Shown here: positions 49,201 to 60,507 of the stretch, one piece after another
Layout: each line of letters starts with the position of its first letter
Position numbering within the stretch: the first letter of the stretch is position 1
DNA from: Rotaria sp. Silwood1
Lineage: Eukaryota; Rotifera; Eurotatoria; Philodinida; Philodinidae
Assembly (NCBI GenBank): GCA_905250075.1
Contig: CAJNOP010000302.1
Coordinates: 116,696 to 180,695 of the forward strand
Length of the DNA: 64,000 nt
Direction: 5' to 3'
Notes under the pieces: model-generated
The model's database searches: none
What the model was told of the DNA's origin: nothing
The model's input: the letters and a program-made list of their open reading frames with translations, nothing else
Translations under genes and position numbers: made by a program

Positions 49201-51799
49201 ATAAATGGTTTAACAAATGATCAATTACTTGAATGGAGACAAATGCTTGATTTATTATGGAGTGATCCAAAACAAGGAAATGGTTGTGAACCAAATACAT
49301 ATCGTGGTGGTGGTTGTTATTGGGGTCCAGATATAACAAATCAAATTTTAGAAAAACATCATTGGACATTACTTATTCGATCACATGAATGTAAAGAAGA
49401 AGGTTTTGATTATTGTCATGATAAAAAGGTTTGTTTTTTTTTATTTTATTTATTTTAATTGTTAAGATTTTTTTTTGTTTTTCAAAAATCTAATCTATAG
49501 GTGCTAACAATCTTTTCAGCATCAAATTATTATGCAGCAGGTAGTAATCGAGGTGCTTATGTCAAAATATCAACAAATCAACCACCATCAATTGTACAAT
49601 TTATGGCAACAAAAAATACAGTTAGACCATTAACAGTATGGGAAAGGTTTGTTGAGAAAAGACAGATTTGTTTGTTTGTATTGATTTTTATTATTAGAGT
49701 ATCATATGTGGAAGAACAAGCACTTCGAAATCTTATGGAAAAATTTAGTGCAAATAAAAGTCGACTTATGAAAGAATTTAGAGTTAAAGATCCACATCAG
49801 TCTGGTAGGTCACATGAATTGATTATTATTTTCTTCGTTAAAATTCACAGCTAGAAACTTTTTAAAACAAAAGATAAACATGCTGGGTTTTATTCCAATT
49901 TTTCTCTCTTTCGTAGCTACCAGGGAGTAACAGCAATGCATTGATTATTCGTTTAATATCTTTTTAATGATGCATTATATGACGTTGCTCGATATTTTAC
50001 ATGTACGAGTGAATGCTAAGATCTATTTTTTTTTTTAATTGAAATAACGATACCTGGAATGTTAGACAGTACTAAATGAAGAGATTAACATAGACATTAT
50101 ATCTATTTGTTTTTCGTGAAACTTGTTTACTTATATAATCAAAAATATTGCATATAAAATAGACTTCTAGGATTAGCAACAGAACTATTAACAGTAATAA
50201 ATCATTTTTTAAATTTGTACTCGATGCATAAGATTGACTTCAGTCATCTATGAAATGCTTGGAAAATAATAAGTGCCCTTCAACCTAGAGTTGCAGTCAT
50301 TTTACTAAAATTATAGGTTATAGTACGATATTTACGAACCAGAACTAGGAACAGAACAGAAAACCATTACCCAGTGTTCAGTTCTACTACCAGCAAATGC
50401 ATTGCAATAATCAATAAGAGTTTTGAGTTTTACAAACTGTTGTTTATATATAGGTGAAAATATAGGAAATGAAAAAGAATTCAATCATATCTTAACTGAA
50501 TATTATAATTAAACGAAGCGGTTTTTTCTCATAATAATCCACACTGAGCATCTTCAATATTCAATTATCAAAGCTTGAGAAGTTTTTATGACTAATGATA
50601 TTGGCAGAATATCAAATACTATTGAACGAGTGTTGAGTACAACTGATGGGATTCGACTGAAGTCCAAATATGACAAGTTGTACTCATGTAAGAGTTTCAT
50701 GATCATTCAAAGTATATAAGCTGCTTTAGAAATTCAATAAGAATAATGAATATTTAAAGTATCTGTCGAATTCATCTTACATAAATCAACAATCAGTACA
50801 TCTTCAGAACATACTCAAAAAAATCTCAGAGTTTTATACAGAATAAAATTTCCTCAGAGTAAGTTTTAAACCTTAAAAGAACATTATCTTAAGAACTTAA
50901 AGTTATTTAAAAAGTAACCAACGGATGGTCTAGATTAAATGGAATAAAGTTATCTTTGTTTTTTTGCATCACTCCAATACATTTTCAGAAAGTAATCATT
51001 CTTTTTTTTTTTGAAAAGAATTGTTCTGTCATCCCATATAATCACTAGTAAGTTTTTATTTTCGAAATATTGTGAGACTTTATTTCCTAAATATATCAAA
51101 CGATGCAAACTTTTTTTTTAAACATGTTTGAAATTTGAGCAAATTGTCATACGAAAAAATAAAAACAAAAAGATCTATATTTATTATTTGATTTAGGTCG
51201 CATAGCTCTCAATGAATGGTGTGACATTGTAACGCATGTTCTTGAACTCCAATTACCATGGCGAACATTAAAATCACGTCTTGTTGATATAGATTCCAAT
51301 GGACTGGTTTTATATGAATCAACTTTTCGTTCACGAGAATTACAATGTTTACTGAATTCTCCAGTTCTTAGTGTAAATTTATTAAGAATATTTGTTTTCT
51401 TTATTACAAACTTACTTATTCCTCCTTTTTTTTTTTTTTAGAGACGACAAAGTTTTTGTCAAGCAATTTATCGAAATAAAGATCTACTTGAGACTGTCTT
51501 TCGAGCTATGGATAAAGATAATTCAGGTAACAATTTATTTTCAATTCATTGTTTGTTTTTTTTTTCTCTAAAATTTATTATTTTTCTAATTGATTATGAT
51601 AGGTGTTATTTCCTTGCAAGAATTTACCGATGTATGCGTATTTTTGGGTAATCATAATGGATCAAAACTCGATGAAAAACAAATAGTTGATTTAGCAAAA
51701 AGTATTGATCTTGATAAGAATGGTGTTATTGATTTTAATGAATTTCTTGAAGCATTTCGTATTGTTACCATTGGTGATCACAATCATGATCATTTATAA
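46231..51799 (+). CDS. PPEF: serine/threonine phosphatase with EF-hands (PPEF/RdgC)
   Basis: I read thirteen exons: 46231-46360, 46431-46558, 46620-46725, 46792-46928, 47077-47238, 47293-47459, 48903-49089, 49144-49428, 49501-49646, 49698-49804, 51197-51372, 51442-51526 and 51603-51799. They join in frame to about 670 aa. The order is the PPEF/RdgC order. A Cys-rich N-terminus (WICFCC) is followed by an IQ-type calmodulin site (IIIQSWFRRRQALFEIRRKA) and IEYAGEQDQ. The PPP phosphatase core shows GDLHGN (206), GDIVDRG (about 235), RGNHED (about 267), FVTHGG, LIRSHE and FSASNYY. C-terminal EF-hands are DKDNSGVISLQEF and DLDKNGVIDFNEF, with a weaker third at DIDSNGLV. Family members are calcium-regulated phosphatases of sensory neurons. 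Introns 6 and 10 are 1.4 kb each; the rest are tiny. Intron 9 (51 nt) is in frame without a stop. Confidence 0.95.
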
Positions 51800-52957
51800 A
51801 ACTTCAATATATTTGTAGTGGTTTTCTATTCTTTGAAAATTAAAAAAAAATAATCTGCTAATTTGTTTTTCTTTTAGTTGATAGTATGGAAGAGTCATTT
51901 TCGAAAATTTCTATGGATATAGTTTATATCTAACATCATATAAAATGTATTTGTTTAAATAAAAGAAAATTTTGGAAGGACAGGATACATTTTGAAAATT
52001 GCAGTAGTAATTGCATCCTATAAATCGATTGATCCCAGTGATAAAACTAACAAGGCAAGTTTTTCAACTGATCAATCGCTTGTACATCGAAACCGACGCG
52101 ATTGTAGATAACAGGTAGAATTAAAGTTCTGAAAGGAGCATCGAAGTATAGAGATAGACATTTGGACTTTCTCTCTTGCCACAGGCATGACAGATACCTT
52201 AGCAACACCTCTTATTCACTGCAGTAGTAAGAAAGAGCAAAATATTTTGTATAACAAACTATATCAAAGGATTTCTTGGAAACTGTTTCTTGAACACCAC
52301 GAGAATTGCACAATCAATGATATCAGATAACTCTTTTGCATTGTTTTTTATTTTTAGAAAAAAATTCACACAATGCAAAAGATTCTTCCTCTACGCTTCT
52401 TTTCTAAGTTTTATAACGTAGGGACAGGAGCCTATTACTGTACCAAAAAAAAGAAATACTCGACGTGTTTTACAACCATCGATATGAACGTAGTTATAAC
52501 ATCACCGATTTTTTTACGACTACTAATCAAAGTTAAAAGTGAAATTCATGAGCTATTAAGTGATAAAAAGAATATTTTTTTCATCGTTCGGCCTACGAAA
52601 TCGATAATTTTGGAAAAAGGAAACAATTCGAGTTTTTCTAAATAAAATGTTCTTTATCTTTAAAGCTCAACAGAGGTCTTTCAAAAATTTATGTATATTA
52701 TAAATTTGATAAAGAGGTTCACTAATGGATAAGATATATTTTGAAAGCTTCACGAGAATTCGACGAATGAAATATAGGTAGGTGTGTATTTGATCATGGA
52801 GTCATTATTTGGCCGTTGAAAGGCAATCAAGAACAAAGTTAGTATAATCAAGTCAAAATCTCTTCAATTTAAATGTATTTGAAGCCAAATCAAAAAAATA
52901 AACGCTTTCATCAGAAAATCGCAGTACTCAATTGAAATTCCATCATATACCTTTCGA
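51800..52957. other. intergenic between PPEF and the acetyltransferase
   Basis: Contains the PPEF 3' region (AATAAA at 51958-51963). The 90-codon open frame at 52373-52645 has no recognisable motif. The flanking genes are convergent. Confidence 0.5.
51958..51963 (+). promoter_or_regulatory. poly(A) signal AATAAA of PPEF
   Basis: AATAAA lies about 160 nt after the PPEF stop. Confidence 0.45.
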
Positions 52958-53677
52958 TCACAATTTGATCCGTATGTTCGGTAGGGGTCCAGCACTCCAT
53001 TCTTCGAAAGGATATTCATTACCACTACCACCGTTTTTCCACCTCCAAGTGGCTGGATCTATTTGTGATGTCACCCGACCGCCCATCTTCTCATAAATGT
53101 GTCTCATAGCTGGATTCGATGATTGTGCATGTGCATATTTAAATCCTTTTGTCTTACGAGCGTACTCACATGCTAGTTGTAGTAATCGACTGGCCACACC
53201 TTTACCTTCTTCGCCTACTTTCGTTGCTTGCAATAGAAAATGTAACACTAAATTAGGAGTGAGTTGCTCTTCCGAGTTGAAATCATGAGAGCTCATCTCA
53301 TCGAGATCGGCAATCAAATCTTCATGAGCGATACCACTTGTGGTTGTCACATTATAATGAGATATTAGATAGAAGTCTGCAGCAATAATGCATCCTACGA
53401 TTTCACCTGTTGAACGTTGTCGAGCGAATAAGGAGAGTCGTTGGTCGATGATGGACATCATCAATGGCAAGGCAACATTGTCGTAGTATACATCAGCTGA
53501 TATACCTTTAAAGACGGTCATTGGATTGGAAGTCGTAAATGAGTGAGAGACCAGTCTTGCGCACTCGCAAACATCTTGCTCTGAACATAATACCTCGAAC
53601 ACATACTCGCCATATGTATCGAGCTCTTGATTACAGTTTGTAGTTGGCGAATGTTGCAGTTTCAAGGTGGCCATCAT
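52958..53677 (-). CDS. GNAT-family N-acetyltransferase, intronless
   Basis: A single uninterrupted exon encodes 239 aa. It begins MMATLKLQH; either Met could start. The acetyl-CoA binding motif A is visible at about residues 155-172: VGEEGKGVASRLLQLACEYA, containing the GxGxA-type turn EGKGVA. It is followed by HAQSSNPAMRHIYEKMGG, the typical motif B region. An upstream strand LFARQRSTGEIVGCIIAAD fits beta-strand 4 of GNAT folds. The substrate is unknown; weak general resemblance to arylalkylamine-type GNATs is my impression only. Base composition is noticeably less AT-rich than the intron-split genes. Absence of introns beside TGTGGG-like tracts makes foreign origin or retroposition possible. 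It is intact, so probably functional. Confidence 0.85.
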   Translation of the reverse strand: MMATLKLQHSPTTNCNQELDTYGEYVFEVLCSEQDVCECARLVSHSFTTSNPMTVFKGISADVYYDNVALPLMMSIIDQRLSLFARQRSTGEIVGCIIAADFYLISHYNVTTTSGIAHEDLIADLDEMSSHDFNSEEQLTPNLVLHFLLQATKVGEEGKGVASRLLQLACEYARKTKGFKYAHAQSSNPAMRHIYEKMGGRVTSQIDPATWRWKNGGSGNEYPFEEWSAGPLPNIRIKL

Positions 53678-53884
53678 CGACTATCTGCACAGAAGAGTGA
53701 TAAGAAGCTGCAGATATGTTTGTGACATGATGCAAGGACTTCTTTTTCTCTTTCCATAGGCACAACACGATATGGCTACTGTTTGATAATAAATGCATTT
53801 TCTGACTCATATATTCTATTTGCAACTTCAATATTTGCCATGACTTTCTCTGTCCAATTTTCTTATTAATTTCAATCAAGTGTA

Positions 53885-54160
53885 TGGGTGCGCATTACTG
53901 TTTTGATGTGGGATATGTAGGGATGTGGGTATGAGTGCAATTGTTGGAATAGATACAAGGAAGAACTATAGTAACAGGATGGAAGTGGGAGTGTATGGGT
54001 GTATATGTGGGTGTCGGTGTGGGGTGTGAGTAGGTGTTTATGTGGTTGAAAGAAAGATCCACACCTCCACACAAACCTACATCGGCATCCTCACATCCAC
54101 CACTACACTGAGGGTATGGGTGTTGGTATTTTCTCTTACTCCATACACACACCCACACCC
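53885..54160. repeat. degenerate TGTGGG-like (telomere-like) tract
   Basis: The segment is dense in GTGTGGG/TGGGTGT words on the plus strand to about 54045. It then switches to CCACAC words (54058-54110) and ends in CACACACCCACACCC (about 54145-54160). The mix of both orientations suggests rearranged or foldback telomere-type sequence. Open frames through it are repeat artefacts. Confidence 0.55.
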
Positions 54161-56453
54161 ATATAATTTGTTCTGAATTTGAATGAAAAAATCCATTTCT
54201 AAAACTTTTTTAATGTTTTTTCTGAAAATACAATTTCTAGGCAGGAAAAATTGAAATAATTCTCATTCCCCATGTAAAAAAGTTTTAGCAAAAAATCAGT
54301 CTAAAATCGATTGTTAATCAAAGAATAATCAATTTTCATGTGATCTTTTTACTAATATTTTTTTTACATGGATCGACTCGAATTGTAACCGATGTTTTTT
54401 TGTTTTAAAGGTCTCAATCAGAGCTAACTTTTCATCAGACAGAATTTTTATATTTTATTCCTAGACTGAGAAAAGTGGAAGTTACCCTCGTGATGTCACC
54501 TTTTTCTTACTGATTTTAAACACTATGTCTATGAAAATGCTCATAAAAAATGAATTGGAAAGAGTTTCAAAATTCCATCCGATGAAAATTTGCTCATAGA
54601 AGGCTAGCTTCAATTTAAAATCAGTCCGAGCTTTGCACGTCTTATAACGACGGATTTATTTTGATTCTTCTGAAAGGTAGGAAAAAAAACCCGAAGTTCG
54701 GTCACGCTAGATATATCCTGCTGAAATTTTTACCACAAGCATTTCTCATCAATACCAATCGTTCCTGGAAATTTCAGCTTCAAAGGCCCATTCTAAATGA
54801 AAAATTAATTCTGCGGTTGGCCTTAAAATTTTTGATATTTGCCGTACGCTGGAAAATACGAGTACAATTGACTAACTAACACATATTGATTTCGTTTTAA
54901 TGTTTCATTTGTTCATTTTTTTGCTTTTTTTATCTTAGTTGCGAAAGACTGATTCGTCTCGACGGTGAACGGATTCAATATTTTATCGGTGACTTATGTC
55001 AATCACTTTTGTGTGAGTGCCTACACATACATTTTCTCATTATTAGAGGTGTCGGCTGAGCATTAGTATTAGGAATATGCTAATACAAAAGTATTAGAGT
55101 TAAAAAGGTAACTTGACACTTTTGTGTTAGAATTAAAAAATTACTTCGATACTGTGGCATTACTTTAAAAAAAAATATTAGTCTAATGCGAAATCGACAC
55201 TCCTACTCATAATAGCAGTGTTTTTCAGTATCTGAATGAATCTGAATATAAAAATTAATTCAGTAGTGTTAATATTCTCTTCGCTTAGCATTTATATTTT
55301 ACAAAAAAACGACTCCTTTTTTGTACTGTAGTCTTGTAATTACAGTGTATTGTCTTCGTAAAAAATCGTGATTTGATGCATTATTTTTAATTTATTTTTA
55401 TGGAAACCTTAGCTCGCAACGTTGAAGAATCACTGATGTAACATTCAGCTCATTTGTGTAGATCAACAAACAGATCAAAGTTGAGAAATTCCTTCTTTAA
55501 GCCTTCTACAGCTCCTAAAAAAAATGAATCTTCGTCAGAATTATTATTAAAGTTAGAATAAATGCATAGAAGGATACTGCGAAACTTGATTGTGCCGATA
55601 CTGATACAACGCTCCTCTGATCTTTTTTTCCTCTTTTCGGCTTCCTATTTATCGTATCTCTATTGTTTTTCCTAGTGCTCATTTCACTCTTTTCCTTTCT
55701 CATATATAAGCGTGTGTTGCATGCGAAGTAACTAAATAAACACCATATCTGAGAGTAACGATGAGCTACTCAATCCAGTTTGTCGTTAGGTTGATTTTTC
55801 ATGAGTAACATGATCTTTTCTTTCATTTGATATCTTATTTCTGAGCAAAATGTCTCATGACTTCTGTCAAACAGTGCTTGAGAAAAAATGCTATGTTCAG
55901 AAAAAGTATAAAATCTGTTTCGTTTTTCCTCTGCTTATTCTTATTTGATCCAGCATCCCCAAATTTTTGAATGAGTTTCCTTGTAATCAATTGCTCTTTT
56001 TGTTTGGAAGAACATACTAAAATACAAGTGCAGTTGTTTAGTTATTGTGTTCTCTTTTTCTTTTAGAACTTTTCAATGAAATTAACTTCTTATAATTTAC
56101 CTTCAGTTAAAAATCATGCATTCATAAAAGAAGTAAACGTATAGAGTGAGGATTGATAGATAGCCTTGAATTACAAAATGAACTAGTTTTGTCCTTGATT
56201 GATAAAAATCTCTCTAAAAAATCATGGTATACAGCTGAAAATTTTACTATAATCTCTCCCCTAAGCTCCCAACATATCATGAAAATTTCAGATAATTTTA
56301 ATGTATATGGCGAAAAATCAAAATTTCTAGGGAAGGAAGTGATCTTAAGCAAAGATATATTGTCCAGTTATATATAAGTTACATAGTTACAATAGTTTTT
56401 AACAATTTTTCATCGACACTCAATTACAAGGAAACCTACTACCAAAACAAATC
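54161..56453. other. intergenic
   Basis: No gene supported. The 54.4-54.9 kb part contains words such as CTGCTGAAATTTTTACC, reminiscent of the internal motif of the MITEs elsewhere in the window, and may be an old element fragment. A short open frame at 56153-56377 precedes the receptor gene without a recognisable product. Confidence 0.4.
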
Positions 56454-57423
56454 ATGGCATCATTGGCAGTCACTGATCGATTTATTGAACTTTATCTCGG
56501 TTTATTTTTCTTGATTTTGGGTCCTATCGGCACTATAATGCAAATATTTATTTTAACAACTGTATCCTATTACCGAACGATTGCTTGTACATTCTATTTC
56601 TTTATCGTATCTATACGCGAATGTGGCTTATTTATAGCTGCAGTTGGTCCACTTGTTTTTGCCACTATTCTAGACATTGACATAACGCGTATCTCTGTTG
56701 TTTGGTGCAAGCTTCGTTTTTTTCTTGCTTTAAGTTCTGGTGCCGTTTCATCAGCATGTACATGTTTGGCTACTATCGATCAGTTTTTAGTCACATCTCA
56801 ACATGATCGGTTTCGTCAATTGAGTAATATTAAGAATGCACATCGAGTTTCTTTATTCACTATTATCATCTGGTGGCTTCATGATACTCTTTGGTTATAT
56901 TATCAGGACATGTCACCAGTTACAGGTGTTTGTACCTATAAAAGTAATATGTTTTTTCTCTATGCTATACTTTTCATCTGTATTATACTCTGTGGTATTC
57001 CAATTTTAATTATGATGATATCTGGAATTTTATCTTATCGCAACATAAGAAAAACAATTGTTCTCTTGCGTCTACGCGTTGATCGACAAATGACAATCAT
57101 AGTTTTCATTCAAGTCGTGCTTACCGTAATAGGTCTTAGTCCATTTGGTATTTATACGGCTTATGCAGTTATAGCAGAAATGGTTCAGAAAAATACTGAT
57201 CAAAAAGTCAAGAATGCTTTAATTTCTAACATTACTTATCTTTTTTGTTCAGTCGCTTATGGAGTAAGTGTTTTGAAAATATTTTGATCATTTTTTTGTC
57301 ATGTACTTTTAGGGACGATTCTATATTCTTATGTTTTCCTCGTCTCGTTTTCCTTGTTCTGTGAAGGATCGAATGTTATGTTGGCGACGATTACAACGCA
57401 CTGTTATTTTTCAAGAAGGATGA
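56454..57423 (+). CDS. divergent rhodopsin-like 7TM receptor 1
   Basis: Two exons, 56454-57263 and 57313-57423, join in phase to 306 aa. Seven hydrophobic segments are apparent. A Cys at the start of TM3 (WCKLRF) and one in extracellular loop 2 (GVCTY) would form the conserved disulfide. The TM3 end reads TIDQFLVTSQ in place of the DRY box, and the TM7 end reads GGRFYILMFSSSRF in place of NPxxY. These are the divergent signatures of lineage-expanded receptors in rotifers. The ligand is unknown. The 49-nt intron lies inside TM7. If it were not spliced the protein would end early at VSVLKIF. The second receptor (59521-60507) is on the opposite strand and is a distant relative. Confidence 0.85.
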
Positions 57424-57986
57424 CCTTCATACTACACAGCCTTGCTTCTCTTCTCACTTTCCTAGAGATCAATTATTCTTATGTTCTTTGATAAATTAAT
57501 TTGTTGCTGTTTACATCGCAACAATTAAAGAAATTCATGTTTTAATATGATTAATCATAATACGTTTCATGATCATTTGGTTCAGACGAGACGCCTTCAA
57601 ATTAACTGGATTGTGTAACGAGACCAATACCTATGTACAATTGAAGTGCGACTTTTATCTAATCGTTCGTGGCAGTGCCTGGATAAGCCCTTCATTTATG
57701 CTTTTTTTTATCAATGTCTAATGTAAAATTTTGATTCTTCCTGTTAAACCTCGTGACACTCTTCTCACAATAACCCTTCAGATAAAATCAATAAAAAAAA
57801 TCTGTAAAAACGGGTCAAAAATAGAAACGTTTCAAATCGTAAAATCACACATCTTAACGAGTTACGTGCGCATAATAATTTTAAAACGAGTTTTTACGAT
57901 GTCAGATAGTTTTAGGCATTCATAGTGCGCTTTTATATATTTTGCTTTTGAATGGAGCAAATTTTATGGGGAAAGGGATACCTCAA

Positions 57987-58040
57987 TGTGGGTGTGAGTA
58001 TTGTTGTTTATTTTCCTTGCATCGACACTCACACCCACAC
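57987..58040. repeat. TGTGGG-like hairpin
   Basis: TGTGGGTGTGAGT (57987-57999) is mirrored by ACTCACACCCACA about 25 bp downstream. The arms are made of the same telomere-like word found at 4974, 53885, 62679 and 63953. Confidence 0.6.
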
Positions 58041-58090
58041 GCTTATCAAGAATAAGAGAACGTAGATGATACAGAGTATCAAGTAACCAT

Positions 58091-58910
58091 TTAACGCATG
58101 ATTAATGTTACATTTCTTTCAGCATAAAGAATAATATTCATTAATATTCTTCGATTATATAGTTCATTATCGGTTGAACCTGCAATTAAATCATCTACTA
58201 GAGAACTACCAATTAATATTCGTGTTGAGTATTGATTAATATTGATATATCGTTCGACATAATCGAACATATTCGTATTTTCGTCGATTAATATAAAATA
58301 CTGACCAGTATGCAATGAAAGAGATTAGTCAATCGTGTGATCGAATTTCTATGGTATGGCTTGTTCGATTAAATATTCTTGATTGGCATATTTACAAAGA
58401 CATTTGCATAACAATTGTGAACCATCAAAAATTCCATCAAAATGGATAGCTAATTGTCGTTGAACAATCGTATATGATTGTTGCTCTGTTAATGTATATA
58501 TTAAACCATTTACGTCTTCTTTGATCAAAAAGTAAAAGTTACGTTGACCAAAATGATTTTTATATTTAGATTGTTCATGAACATGTTTGTATAAATCAAA
58601 ATGGACGACAACAAGATTTCTGACGATTGACATATGGATCGGACTATTTCGATTAGAATGTGAAAGCACTGAACGTGAAGTAGTTGCAGCTGTTTGTTGT
58701 AAGTCGTCAACATTTGATATCGACACAAGCTAAATACAATGCACGATTCATTTCTGCTGCATCGAGACGTCAATTGGATGCACCAACAAAGACATATTTA
58801 CATGTTTCTATTTCTAATTTACTTTGAAGCACTTTCAATGGATTGTTTGAAGATAGTTCAACAAGGTCAACTTCATCAAAGACGATTGTATCCCATCCAA
58901 TACCCTAACC
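58091..58910 (-). pseudogene. decayed RNF213/mysterin-like AAA+ fragment
   Basis: Reading the minus strand from 58904, the frame gives WDTIVFDEVDLVELSSNNPL and FVGASN, a stop, then RLDAAEMNRALYLAC. This matches the AAA+ segment of RNF213, where a Trp follows SN and KMNR follows. The stop (TGA, 58770-58772) therefore sits where Trp is expected. A frameshift near 58730 leads into another frame containing KNHFGQRNFYFLIKED (RNF213 FGLRDxYxLIK) and HFDGIFDGSQLLCKCL. Two further in-frame stops near 58349 and 58325 precede TRILIGSSLVDDL and MNIILYAERN, the next conserved block. The order of blocks agrees with the family. About 270 codons survive from a gene normally encoding thousands of residues, so this is a truncated, multiply broken relic. 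Confidence 0.75.
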
Positions 58911-59520
58911 TTGTTTGAGATTTCGTCAGTATTGCAACAGTAAGAAATAGAATGCATTGAGTCTCTTGACACATGAAATTCATTGTAACAGATTTATTAT
59001 CGATGTCGGAAAACCAACATGGGTACTTCATCTTATCGTCTAGATGCAAAATCTTCGGTTATTATATGTTTAAAATAGAATTGAGAATCGCCATCAACAG
59101 AGCACATTCTGTTCATGAACTCGAAAGAGTTTACAAGATTTATCTATCATATTAAGAAAGATCATCAGGACTGTTTCGGTCAACAGTGCATTTCGGTTCG
59201 AGGAATATTTTAAACTTATTTGAACGTTTATAGTGAGCAGCTCTCTTAAGAAACAGACAAATGTAAAAAGATCATAATTTCTCAGAACTGATAGTCGTTA
59301 TGAAATGGGCCCTAATTAACAAAGTAACATACAAATTCGAATCTTTCGAATAGGTGAGAACTATAGTCTTATCACAATATATTGATAAAGGATTTCTTTA
59401 AACACTTTTATTCTTTTAATTACGATTTTATATAAAATTCTTGTAACAGCTAAAGTTTTTCTCACTACAAGACTTGTCATGCATTAATTTTATCTGACAT
59501 TTTCCGTTTCAAGCGTTGCT
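58911..59520. other. intergenic
   Basis: No gene supported. It may contain further eroded RNF213-like sequence upstream of the recognisable fragment. Confidence 0.4.
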
Positions 59521-60507
59521 TTAACATTGTCTTTTCCGATTTTGCGTGTCATCAGCGACGGTTCGAATTGAGTTATGTTCAAGGGAAGTGATGCTGTTAT
59601 TTCGCATGTGTAACATACGCTTGACATTTAGCATAACTATTTGTCGAAGTCGTGGAGATGAAAGAAGAAAAATATAGAAGGACGATGCAAAATTCATGGT
59701 CATAACGAAAACAGTGAGATATTCAACAAGTAATTCGATGGATAGTCGATCAAAACTTCGTGTTGCACGTTCATCAAGTGTAGCTATCAAATAAATGATA
59801 AAGATCGCTCGAGGCAGTGTACATATGATACTTGAGAGAGTTTGAGCAAACATCATTCTTGTCATTTGTTGTTCCCACATGTGAACTCGACTTCGAACAG
59901 GTTGTTGTCGAACGTGTTTGAGAAGACAAATATGTCGATACGTTAGCATACCGAATATGATGAGAACGATGAGAGGAAGAATAATAGGGACGATGGGTCC
60001 AAGAAAATAGCTGGTAATCTTTTCGAACAGATCATTGGTGAACCAACAAGTGAGAGTGGGTGATATTAGATCCATATATATGAGACATGGAATATTAAAG
60101 AGCGACCAGAAAAAAAAAGGAAGCGGAAAGAGACGACGACTCATGTGAGTCGAACTGAGTTGACGAATGCGAGCCGATTGGGATGTACATGCCCAGCGAT
60201 CGAATGCTGCCAAGCACAGAAAACTCATAGCTGTGGACACGGTTATTTGAGCGAAGTACACTACCAGCTTACAGGCGACTGAAGAGGCAGAAACTGATAT
60301 TACTGATATACCTTGTAAAAAAACGAGTGATAGAGCGCTTATATCTGCTATCGATTGGCCAACAACATAATAAGCAGTTGGAGAATGACGAAATGTTTTG
60401 ATTCCGATGAAAATAATCATATTAAACAAGGCCGCTGGCACGCCGATAGAGAAGAGTACGATCGATCCCCAATAGCCCAACTGTAAAGCCACTTGAAGAA
60501 TAGACAT
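59521..60507 (-). CDS. divergent rhodopsin-like 7TM receptor 2, intronless
   Basis: A single exon encodes 328 aa from ATG at 60507. There are seven hydrophobic segments. TM1 contains GSIVLFSIGVPAALFNMIIF. The TM3 Cys (VACKLVVYF) pairs with the loop-2 Cys (LTCWF). TM3 ends AAFDRWACTSQ, a DRW variant of DRY. TM7 ends NFASSFYIFLLSSPRLRQ, an NPxxY-region variant. The cytoplasmic tail is about 45 residues and rich in Ser, Thr and Arg. The type is expected in the large rotifer-specific receptor expansions; ligand and coupling are unknown. It is opposite in strand to receptor 1. Confidence 0.88.
   Translation of the reverse strand: MSILQVALQLGYWGSIVLFSIGVPAALFNMIIFIGIKTFRHSPTAYYVVGQSIADISALSLVFLQGISVISVSASSVACKLVVYFAQITVSTAMSFLCLAAFDRWACTSQSARIRQLSSTHMSRRLFPLPFFFWSLFNIPCLIYMDLISPTLTCWFTNDLFEKITSYFLGPIVPIILPLIVLIIFGMLTYRHICLLKHVRQQPVRSRVHMWEQQMTRMMFAQTLSSIICTLPRAIFIIYLIATLDERATRSFDRLSIELLVEYLTVFVMTMNFASSFYIFLLSSPRLRQIVMLNVKRMLHMRNNSITSLEHNSIRTVADDTQNRKRQC

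Noticed and set aside
53895..54158. Overlapping HTPTPTYTP- and THTLPLPS-rich open frames
   Set aside because: They are translations of the TGTGGG-like tract.
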